A DNA stretch of 64,000 nt from JANNOG01 sp031398915 (GTDB lineage Bacteria; Actinomycetota; Actinomycetes; Actinomycetales; JBBAYJ01): NCBI GenBank assembly GCA_031398915.1, contig JANNOG010000076.1:1-64000 (forward strand), in the 5' to 3' direction. Below the pieces are notes generated by a model. It was not told the DNA's origin and made no database searches. It saw only the letters and a program-made list of their open reading frames with translations. Every line of letters starts with the position of its first letter. Within the stretch, counting starts at the first letter, position 1. Of the stretch, positions 51,066 through 58,621 are shown one piece after another. Both the position numbers and the translations under genes were made by a program.

Positions 51066-51871
51066 GCGGGGGCGATCTCGCCGGGTGGGCGGCGGAGATC
51101 CTGGCCGCCCGGGCCGCCGGGCGGTTGCTCGACCAGCCGATCACCTCCCGCGCGGAGTTGACGCTGGACGAGAGTTACCAGGTGCAGGCGCTCGTCACCG
51201 CAGCCCGACTGGCCCGTGGTGAACGCGTGGTCGGCTGGAAGTTGGGCTACACCTCGGTCGCGATGCGCGAGCAGATGGGTGTGAACGCGCCCAACTACGG
51301 ACCGCTCACCGATGCGATGCTGCTGGCCAATGCCGCGACCGTGCCCGAGCGGGCCGTGCAGCCCCGGGTCGAACCGGAGATCGGGCTGCGGTTCGCGAGG
51401 CGCCTGACCGGCACGGTCGACGTCGCCGAGGTCCTGGGTGCCTGCGACGTCGCGCTCGCCTGCCTGGAGGTCGTCGACTCGGTATGGGCGGGGTACCGGT
51501 TCGCCATCGAGGACAACACCGCCGACGGGTCATCGGCGGCGTGGGTGACGGTCGGGGCGGAGCTGCCGCTGGACGACCTCGCCGGGATCGCGGTGACGGT
51601 GTCGGTCGACGACGAGGTGGTCGCCGAGGGCACCGGTGCGGCGGCCGGTGGCCACCCCGCCGTGGGCGTGGCCTGGCTGGCGGCGCAACTGGGCCGCCGT
51701 GGCCGTGCCATCGAGGCTGGTGACCTGGTCATCACCGGGGGCCTCACCCGGGCCGTCGCGCTCGCGCCCGGTGGGCGGGTCCGGGCGGATTTCGACGTCC
51801 CCGACTCGATCCCGGTCGGGGTCGCCGTCGACCGCACACCGCTGCCTCACCGAGGCTCACCCACCGGTTGA
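51062..51871 (+). CDS. 2-keto-4-pentenoate hydratase/4-oxalocrotonate decarboxylase family protein
   Basis: This 269-residue protein of the fumarylacetoacetate hydrolase-like superfamily has VVGWKLGYTSVAMREQMGV, then RVEPEIGLRF (metal-binding Glu residues in EPE) and ALACLEVVDSVWAGYRF. These fit the MhpD/DmpH/XylI group of the lower meta-cleavage pathway. It overlaps the preceding gene by ATGA and ends the operon. Together with the tautomerase at 44645 it suggests that the ring or chain product ends in a dienoic or keto-pentenoic acid. Confidence 0.9.
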   Translation: MSGGDLAGWAAEILAARAAGRLLDQPITSRAELTLDESYQVQALVTAARLARGERVVGWKLGYTSVAMREQMGVNAPNYGPLTDAMLLANAATVPERAVQPRVEPEIGLRFARRLTGTVDVAEVLGACDVALACLEVVDSVWAGYRFAIEDNTADGSSAAWVTVGAELPLDDLAGIAVTVSVDDEVVAEGTGAAAGGHPAVGVAWLAAQLGRRGRAIEAGDLVITGGLTRAVALAPGGRVRADFDVPDSIPVGVAVDRTPLPHRGSPTG

Positions 51872-51889
51872 CCAGGGCGTGTGGAGCGG

Positions 51890-51950
51890 GACATTCGTAC
51901 CATCAAAAGTAACGAAATGGTAACAAACCTACCAACTACTAGGTAGGTGG
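51890..51950. promoter_or_regulatory. AT-rich control region with two inverted repeats before the glucan locus
   Basis: This is an unusually A/T-rich block in a GC-rich window. It contains TACCAT (51898-51903) with ATGGTA (51917-51922), and ACCTACC (51927-51933) with GGTAGGT (51942-51948). Both are perfect inverted repeats and suit operators or a promoter. It stands 125 to 175 bp before the start of the first secreted protein. Confidence 0.5.
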
Positions 51951-52071
51951 AGGAGTCTGGTGTCCATAACCCCAGGCGCCGCCGATGGCCACTCGACCGA
52001 CCCACCGCCAGCCCCGTCCCAGTCAGCCGGGCTCGCCATCGTCGTCGCTCCAGACCAGCAGGGAGACATCG

Positions 52072-54774
52072 ATGTACACCTTGCCCCGTCCTCACCCCAC
52101 GCCCACGTCTCGCCGCCCCCGAGCACGGTTGCGCGCGATGACAGCCATCACCGGCTCCCTGGCGCTGACCGCCGGCCTCTTGGGACTGGCCGCCACCACA
52201 TCGTCCCAAGCCGCCGACACCCTGCTCTCTCAGGGCAAGCCCGCCGTCGCCTCGTCAGTCGAGGCTCCCCAGTTCGCGGCGGCGGCGGCAGTCGACGGCG
52301 ATCCCGCCACCCGGTGGGCCAGCACCTTCGCCGACCCCCAGACGCTCCAGGTCGACCTCGGCGCCACCGCGACGATCAGTCAGGTGACACTCGTCTGGGA
52401 GGCGGCGTACGCCAGCAGCTTCCAGATCCAGACCTCGACCAACGGCACCACCTGGACCGACGTCTACGCCACCACCACCGGCACCGGCGGCACCCAGGAC
52501 CTCACCGTCTCCGGTAGCGGACGCTACGTCCGAGTCCTCGGCACCGCCCGCGCCACCGCCTACGGCTACTCACTGTTCGAATTCCAGGTCTTCGGTTCAC
52601 TGACCCCGACGACCACGTGTGGGACGGCGAACGCGGCACTCAACCGGCCGGCCACGGCGTCGTCGGCCCAGCTGGCGAGCACACCGGCGTCAGCTGCCGT
52701 CGACGGCGACGGCGCCACCCGGTGGTCGAGCGCGTTCGCCGACCCCCAGACGCTCCAGGTCGACCTCGGCAGCACGGCCACCATCTGCCGTGTGGGCCTC
52801 AGCTGGGAGGCGGCGTACGCCAGCAGCTTCCAGATCCAGACCTCGACCAACGGCACCACCTGGACCGACGTCTACGCCACCACCACCGGCACCGGCGGCA
52901 CCCAGGACCTCACCGTCTCCGGCAGCGGACGCTACGTCCGAGTCCTCGGCACCGCCCGCGCCACGCCCTACGGCTACTCACTGTTCGAATTCACGGTCCG
53001 GACCACCACGACGACCGGCACCCCGACGCCCACGACCACACCCACGACTACGCCCACCACGACCCCGGGCCCGACGATCCCCACCTCGGACACCCCGGAC
53101 TTCGGCCCCAACGTCCAGATCTTCGACCCGTCGACACCGGTGTCGCAGATCCAGGCACGTGTCGACCAGGCGTTCAACGACCAGTTGCTCAGCTCGACCG
53201 CCCAGTTCGGGACGCAGCGCCACGTCTTCCTGTTCAAGCCCGGCAACTACGGTCGGGTCTTCGCCAACATCGGCTTCTACACGACCGTGGCAGGTCTGGG
53301 CCGCAACCCCGACGACGTCACCATCAACGGAGCGATCAACGTCGACTCCGGCTGGAACTTCGGCGACGAGCGAAACGCCACCCAGAACTTCTGGCGCAGC
53401 GTCGAGAACCTCGCCATCGTCCCCGAGAGCGGCACCAACCGGTGGGCCGTGTCGCAGGCCGCGCCGATGCGGCGGGTGCACGTCCGAGGCAATCTGACCA
53501 TGGGTCCCTCCAACCAGGACTTCGGGCAGGGCTACTCCAGCGGTGGCTTCCTGGCCGACAGCCGGGTCGACGGAGTCATCACATCCGGTTCGCAGCAGCA
53601 GTGGTACACCCGCGACTCGAGTATCGGCAGCTGGAACGGTGGCGTCTGGAACATGATGTTCTCCGGTGTCCAGGGAGCGCCCGCGACGGCCTTCCCGACG
53701 CCGCCGTACACCACGCTGGCCACCACACCGGTAACCCGCGAGAAGCCGTACCTGTACGTCGACGCCACCGGCAAGTACAGCGTCTTCGTGCCGTCGGTGC
53801 GCCGTAACTCCTCCGGTGCCACCTGGCCCAACACCCCGGGCACGTCGATTCCGATGCGTGAGTTCTTCGTGGCACGACCCAGCGACCCGACGTCGACGAT
53901 CAACGCCGCCCTGGCGCAGGGACTCAACGTCTTCTTCACCCCGGGCACGTACACCGTGACCGAGACCATCCGGGTCACCCGCCCCGGCACGATCGTGACG
54001 GGCATCGGCTTCCCGACCCTCATCCCCTCCGGCGGCGTCGAGGTCATGAACGTCGCCGACGTGGACGGGATCAGCGTCAGCAGCCTGACGTTCGACGCCG
54101 GTACCACCAACAGCCCGACCCTGATGAGCGTCGGCCGGCCGGGCATTCACACCGACCACGCCGCCAACCCCATCGCCCTCTCGGACCTGTTCTTCCGAAT
54201 CGGCAGCAGCGTGCAGGGCAGGGCAACCACCACCCTGGTCGTGCACAGCGACGACACGATCATCGACCACATCTGGGCATGGCGCGCCGACCACGGCGGC
54301 GCACTGACCGGCTGGACGCTCAACACCGGCGACACCGGGCTGATCGTCAACGGTGACGACGTCCTGGCCACCGGCCTGTTCGTCGAGCACTACCAGAAGT
54401 ACGAGGTGATCTGGAACGGCAACCGCGGACGGACGATCTTCTTCCAGAACGAGAAGCCGTACGACGTACCCGACCAGGCCGCCTGGATCGATCCTGCGGG
54501 ACGTAACGGCTACGCCGCCTACAAGGTCGCCGACACCGTCACCGACCACCAGGTCTGGGGCGGCGGGTCGTACAGCTACTTCAACGTCAACCCGAGCATC
54601 CGCCTCGACCGGAGCTTCGAGGTGCCGAACCGGCCGGGCGTTCAGTTGCGCAGCCTGCTGACCGTCTCACTGGGCGACGTCGGCACGATCGCCAACGTCG
54701 TGAACGACACCGGTGGATCCGTCCCCAACCCGGCCGGCAACACCGTGCCGCGCACCGTCGTCTCCTACCCCTGA
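52072..54774 (+). CDS. Secreted two-discoidin plus beta-helix protein
   Basis: The ATG at 52072 follows GGAGA and gives 900 residues. A signal peptide (SLALTAGLLGLAATTSSQAAD) is followed by two F5/8C discoidin modules (about 50-185 and 190-320), then a Thr/Pro linker, then a catalytic-like right-handed beta-helix of about 570 residues with the family motifs GRNPDDVTINGA, QNFWRSVENLA, SQAAPMRRVHVRG, RDSSIGSW and VEHYQKYEVIWNGNRGRT. I recognise the last part from Streptomyces proteins often labelled adenylyl cyclase without support. A beta-glucan lyase or glycosidase is likely, given the neighbours. The two discoidin copies are almost identical in DNA. Confidence 0.82.
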   Translation: MYTLPRPHPTPTSRRPRARLRAMTAITGSLALTAGLLGLAATTSSQAADTLLSQGKPAVASSVEAPQFAAAAAVDGDPATRWASTFADPQTLQVDLGATATISQVTLVWEAAYASSFQIQTSTNGTTWTDVYATTTGTGGTQDLTVSGSGRYVRVLGTARATAYGYSLFEFQVFGSLTPTTTCGTANAALNRPATASSAQLASTPASAAVDGDGATRWSSAFADPQTLQVDLGSTATICRVGLSWEAAYASSFQIQTSTNGTTWTDVYATTTGTGGTQDLTVSGSGRYVRVLGTARATPYGYSLFEFTVRTTTTTGTPTPTTTPTTTPTTTPGPTIPTSDTPDFGPNVQIFDPSTPVSQIQARVDQAFNDQLLSSTAQFGTQRHVFLFKPGNYGRVFANIGFYTTVAGLGRNPDDVTINGAINVDSGWNFGDERNATQNFWRSVENLAIVPESGTNRWAVSQAAPMRRVHVRGNLTMGPSNQDFGQGYSSGGFLADSRVDGVITSGSQQQWYTRDSSIGSWNGGVWNMMFSGVQGAPATAFPTPPYTTLATTPVTREKPYLYVDATGKYSVFVPSVRRNSSGATWPNTPGTSIPMREFFVARPSDPTSTINAALAQGLNVFFTPGTYTVTETIRVTRPGTIVTGIGFPTLIPSGGVEVMNVADVDGISVSSLTFDAGTTNSPTLMSVGRPGIHTDHAANPIALSDLFFRIGSSVQGRATTTLVVHSDDTIIDHIWAWRADHGGALTGWTLNTGDTGLIVNGDDVLATGLFVEHYQKYEVIWNGNRGRTIFFQNEKPYDVPDQAAWIDPAGRNGYAAYKVADTVTDHQVWGGGSYSYFNVNPSIRLDRSFEVPNRPGVQLRSLLTVSLGDVGTIANVVNDTGGSVPNPAGNTVPRTVVSYP
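52398..52990 (+). repeat. Near-identical direct repeat of about 185 bp within discoidin modules
   Basis: Positions 52398-52582 and 52806-52990 match with about three mismatches (for example GGTAGCGG versus GGCAGCGG and GCCACCGCC versus GCCACGCCC). The matching block codes from AYASSFQIQTSTN to YGYSLFEF. The first halves of the two modules are much less alike, which points to recent conversion or duplication of only the 3' half. Confidence 0.85.
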
Positions 54775-54840
54775 CCGCTCCTGCGGATCTGAGCGCTCAC
54801 CGGATCCGGAGTTCTCACCACATCTGAACCCTCGGCACGA

Positions 54841-54883
54841 CACCGCCCCGGTATCCCGCCCTTCGCAGGGTGCCGGGGCGGTG
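54841..54883 (+). terminator. Strong terminator hairpin after the first secreted gene
   Basis: CACCGCCCCGG pairs with CCGGGGCGGTG over 11 bp around a 21-nt interior. Within it CCC and GGG can extend the stem. It lies 67 bp after the stop of the beta-helix gene and before the GH3 gene. Confidence 0.65.
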
Positions 54884-54947
54884 GCGTCGGATCGCCATGT
54901 CCTTTTCCGCACGGCCCCATCTGTGATCTCACATCAAGGGAGATGCC

Positions 54948-57900
54948 ATGAACCTGTCGCGAACCCATCGACCAGCGCTGCTGGTCCTGCTCGCCTGCGC
55001 TGCCCTCGTGCTCGGGGTGGCCGTGGTGCCGGGCGCGTTGCCCGACGCCCGCGCCGCCTCGACCCTGCTGTCCCAGGGTCGACCTGCAACTGCGTCATCG
55101 ACAGAGAGCGCGGGCACCCCGGCATCAGCCGCGTTCGACGGCGACGCCGGTACCCGGTGGTCCTCCGCCTACAGCGACCCGCAGTGGCTGCAGGTCGACC
55201 TCGGAACCACCGCGGCGATCGACCGGGTGGTCCTCACCTGGGAGAGCGCGGCCGCCCGAACATTCCAGATCCAGACCTCGAACGACGCTGCCACCTGGAC
55301 CGCCGTCCACACGACGAGCAACGGCGTCGGCGGCACCCAAGACCTGAGCGTGACCGGCACCGGACGCTATGTGCGGATGCTCGGCACCGCACGGGTGACC
55401 GGGTACGGGTACTCGCTGTGGGAGTTCGCCGTCTACGGCAGTGCCGTCAGTGCGTGCGGCACGACCGATGCCGCCCGCGGCAGGCCGGCCCTCGCCTCCT
55501 CGACCGAGGGCCCGTTCGTCGCCGCCTCGGCATTCGACGGCGACCCCGGCACCCGGTGGGCCAGCGAACCCAGCGACCCACAGTGGCTTCGGGTCGACCT
55601 CGGCGCCACCGCCACGATCTGCCGGGTCACCCTCAGTTGGGAGGCCGCCTACGCATCGGGCTTCGAGATCCAGACCTCCGACGACGGCGCCAACTGGACC
55701 AGGATCTACTCGACGACCAGCGGAACCGGCGGCACCCAGAGCCTCACGGTCAGCGGAAGTGGGCGCTACGTCCGCCTGCTGGGTACCACTCGCGCCACCG
55801 GCTATGGCTACTCGGTGTGGGACATGACGGTGTCGACGACCGGCGGCACACCGCCCACCACCCCGACCACCACCACCCCGACCACCACCACCCCGACCAC
55901 CACCACCCCCACGACCACACCGACCACGACACCGCCCGCCCCCGGCGGAACGCCCATCTCGCAATTCGCCCCGGTCACGGCGTCGTCCTACGAGGGGGGC
56001 AACGCACCAGCGGCCGCACTCGACGGCCGGAGCACCACCCGGTGGAGCAGCCTCGCCAGTGACGCGCAGTGGCTGCAGGTCGATCTGGGCGGGTCGGCGA
56101 CCATCACGGGCGTCTACCTGGACTGGGAATCGGCCTACGCCACGGGCTACCGCATCGAGGTGTCCACCGACGCCACCACGTGGACGACCGCCTACTCGAC
56201 GGCGACCGGCCCCGGCGGCAAGGAACGCCTCACCGTCTCGGGCACCGGGCGCTACGTCCGGTTCTACGGCACCGCCAGAGCAACCGGCTACGGCTACTCG
56301 CTGTGGGAGTTCCAGGTGTTCGGCACCGTCGACACCTCCGCCTCGACGCCGACGATGCTGTCCGGCCCCACTCGGCCGCCGACCACGACGGGCCAGTTCG
56401 CCCTCACCGCACCGGCCGATCGCGCCATGGTCACCACCACCCGGCGGCCGGCCCTGTCGTGGGCGGCCGTGGGCGGTGCGACCCGGTACGAGGTGTGGCT
56501 CAACATCAGCCGCACCGACTACGACTTCACCGCGTCCGGCAACCTCATCGACCTCTACACCAAGGTCGCCGAGCCCACGACCATCGGCTATACCCCCACC
56601 TGGGACCTGCCGGACCGGTGGACGTACAAGTGGTACGTCGTGGCGGTCGACGGCGCCACCCGGACCACCTCGGCGATCCGCAGCTTCAGCGTCTACCGGC
56701 CGGACATCGCACCCGCCGGTGACGGCATCGCGATCGTCAACGGCGCCCGGGACCTCAATCGCAACGGGACGATCCAGCCGTACGAGGACTGGCGCCTGCC
56801 CGTCCAGACCCGCGTCGACGACCTGCTCTCCCGGATGACGACGGAGGAGAAGGCCTACCAGATGTTCTACAACGCGCAGGAGTACGCACAGTCGGGGTGG
56901 CACTTCGGGCCCGCCCAGCCGGGCGACCTCGATCTGGTGCTGCGGTCCTCGGCCACCACCCGGCTGGGTATCCCGGCGGTCTCGGCAGGCGACACCATCG
57001 CCGGGTACGCGACGACGTACCCACTGCAGAGCGGGCTGGCGGCCGGACAGAACTACGCCCTGGACTACCAACTGGGCGACATGCAGCGACGTGAACAGCT
57101 GGAGGTCGGAACCCGAGGTGTCCTGGGCCCCCTGGCCGAGGTGGGCACGAAGGTGCTCTACCCCCGGATCCAGGAGGGCAACGGCGAGAACGCGGACGTC
57201 GCCGCCGCACAGACCAGGGCACTGGTCGCCGGACTGCAGGGCGGTCCCGAGCTCAACCCGAACTCGGTCCTCGCCACGGTCAAACACTGGCCGGGCGAGG
57301 GGGCCGGCGGTGAGGCACTCATCGTCTCCGACGCCGTCAGCATCAAGTACCACCTGATCCCGTTCCGGGCCGCGATCGAGGCGGGAGCGGTGAACATCAT
57401 GCCGGGATACGCGGGCAGTTCGCTGCTCGACCCGGGTGGACCAGGCGCAGGCGACAGCAAGCCGATCCTCGACTACCTGCGCCAGAACCTCGGGTACACC
57501 GGTCTCATCACCACCGACTGGCTGCCGTCGTTCACCTGGGTGGGCGCCGCGAACGCCGGGTCCGACGTGATGGGCGGGGCGGACCCCGGTGCCGAGGGCT
57601 TCACCCTGGCGTCGTTCACCTCCGGCGTTCCCAGCGCCCGCATCGACGACGCCGTGCGGCGCGTCCTGCTCCTGAAGTTCCAGCTCGGCATCTTCGAGGA
57701 GCCCTACGGCGACCCCGTCAACGGGCCCTACCGCTGGCACACCCCCGCCAACACCGCGCTGGTCAACCAGGCGGCGAGAGAGTCCAACACGCTGCTGCGC
57801 AACGACGGGGTACTGCCCGTCCGACTCGGCGCCGGGGACAACATCGTCGTCGCCGGACCCCGCGCCACCGACGGCGAATCGTGCTGCATCTGGACCAGCT

Positions 57901-58496
57901 ACTTCCACGACGAGTACGGCTCGCTGAACTACCTCGAGGCCATCCGGGCGCGAGCGGCACAGGCCGGGGTGACGGTCGACTCCGAGACCAGCACCGACCC
58001 GGAGCTGGCCGTGGTGGTCGTCGGCGAACCGACCTACACCCACGCCACCGCCTGGGTGAAGGAGGAGGCGTACCTGCCCGCCGACCAGCGGGCGGTGATC
58101 CAACGGTTCAAGGACCAGGGAATCCCCGTCGTGGTCGTGCTCGTCCTGCCACGCCCGATCGTCATCACCGACTGGCACGAGGTCGCCGACGCCGTCGTGG
58201 TCACCTACCGCGGCGGCGAAGAGGTGGGCCCGGCCACGGCCAGCCTGCTCTTCGGCGACTACCAGCCCTCCGGCACCCTGCCGTGGCAGTTGCCCCGCTC
58301 GCTCGACCAGGTTGTGCGACCCGGCGGGATCGATGTCCTGGCCGACGCCAACGAGGCCTGGGACCTGCCCTACGACCTCGGCGCGACAGCCGCCGAGCGG
58401 GCCACGATCCGGGCCCGGATCGACGCCGGCCAGACGGTTCCGACGACGTTCGGCAACCCGCTCTATCCCTACGGTGCTGGCATCCAGGGCTGGTGA
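54948..58496 (+). CDS. Secreted three-discoidin plus GH3 family glycoside hydrolase
   Basis: This 1182-residue protein has a signal peptide (ALLVLLACAALVLGVAVVPG), two discoidin modules, a Thr/Pro linker, a third discoidin (starting at PVTASSYEGGN), an Fn3/Ig-like domain (RPALSWAAVGGATRYEVW) and a C-terminal GH3 barrel and sandwich. GH3 marks are YEDWRLPVQTRVDDLLSRMTTEEKAYQM, VKHWPGEGAGG and the likely nucleophile in LITTDWLPSF. It would be exported to release glucose or oligosaccharides from beta-glucans. It ends just before a repeated-arm hairpin. Confidence 0.86.
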   Translation: MNLSRTHRPALLVLLACAALVLGVAVVPGALPDARAASTLLSQGRPATASSTESAGTPASAAFDGDAGTRWSSAYSDPQWLQVDLGTTAAIDRVVLTWESAAARTFQIQTSNDAATWTAVHTTSNGVGGTQDLSVTGTGRYVRMLGTARVTGYGYSLWEFAVYGSAVSACGTTDAARGRPALASSTEGPFVAASAFDGDPGTRWASEPSDPQWLRVDLGATATICRVTLSWEAAYASGFEIQTSDDGANWTRIYSTTSGTGGTQSLTVSGSGRYVRLLGTTRATGYGYSVWDMTVSTTGGTPPTTPTTTTPTTTTPTTTTPTTTPTTTPPAPGGTPISQFAPVTASSYEGGNAPAAALDGRSTTRWSSLASDAQWLQVDLGGSATITGVYLDWESAYATGYRIEVSTDATTWTTAYSTATGPGGKERLTVSGTGRYVRFYGTARATGYGYSLWEFQVFGTVDTSASTPTMLSGPTRPPTTTGQFALTAPADRAMVTTTRRPALSWAAVGGATRYEVWLNISRTDYDFTASGNLIDLYTKVAEPTTIGYTPTWDLPDRWTYKWYVVAVDGATRTTSAIRSFSVYRPDIAPAGDGIAIVNGARDLNRNGTIQPYEDWRLPVQTRVDDLLSRMTTEEKAYQMFYNAQEYAQSGWHFGPAQPGDLDLVLRSSATTRLGIPAVSAGDTIAGYATTYPLQSGLAAGQNYALDYQLGDMQRREQLEVGTRGVLGPLAEVGTKVLYPRIQEGNGENADVAAAQTRALVAGLQGGPELNPNSVLATVKHWPGEGAGGEALIVSDAVSIKYHLIPFRAAIEAGAVNIMPGYAGSSLLDPGGPGAGDSKPILDYLRQNLGYTGLITTDWLPSFTWVGAANAGSDVMGGADPGAEGFTLASFTSGVPSARIDDAVRRVLLLKFQLGIFEEPYGDPVNGPYRWHTPANTALVNQAARESNTLLRNDGVLPVRLGAGDNIVVAGPRATDGESCCIWTSYFHDEYGSLNYLEAIRARAAQAGVTVDSETSTDPELAVVVVGEPTYTHATAWVKEEAYLPADQRAVIQRFKDQGIPVVVVLVLPRPIVITDWHEVADAVVVTYRGGEEVGPATASLLFGDYQPSGTLPWQLPRSLDQVVRPGGIDVLADANEAWDLPYDLGATAAERATIRARIDAGQTVPTTFGNPLYPYGAGIQGW
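55850..55945 (+). repeat. Thr/Pro linker coding repeat
   Basis: Several units of about 18 bp, such as ACCACCCCGACCACCACC, encode the PTTTTPTTTT linker between discoidin modules of the GH3 protein. Similar but shorter linkers occur in the two sister genes. Confidence 0.8.
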
Positions 58497-58499
58497 GCT

Positions 58500-58580
58500 G
58501 CGGGGCGGGGGGCGAGAACGCGTCGCCCCCCGCCCCGCGTCGCCCCCCGCCCCGCGTCGCCCCCCGCCCCGCGTCGCCCC
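58500..58580 (+). terminator. GC hairpin with 3' arm repeated three times
   Basis: GCGGGGCGGGGGGCGA (58500-58515) is perfectly complementary over 16 bp to TCGCCCCCCGCCCCGC (58523-58538). The complementary arm recurs at 58540-58555 and 58557-58572 as part of a 17-bp tandem unit, CGTCGCCCCCCGCCCCG. The single 5' arm can therefore pair with any of three 3' arms. It lies between the GH3 gene stop and the next ribosome binding site. Confidence 0.7.
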
Positions 58581-58621
58581 ACCCGCTGACCCCCAGCAGC
58601 ACGCAGACCCCAGGAGGACAC

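Noticed and set aside
52978..54549. 523-codon minus-strand frame opposite the beta-helix protein
   Set aside because: No domain or ribosome binding site, and the opposite frame has strong family motifs.
58500..58580. Tandem GC repeats considered as a CRISPR or mobile element end
   Set aside because: The units are contiguous without spacers and form a hairpin just after a gene stop, which fits a terminator better.
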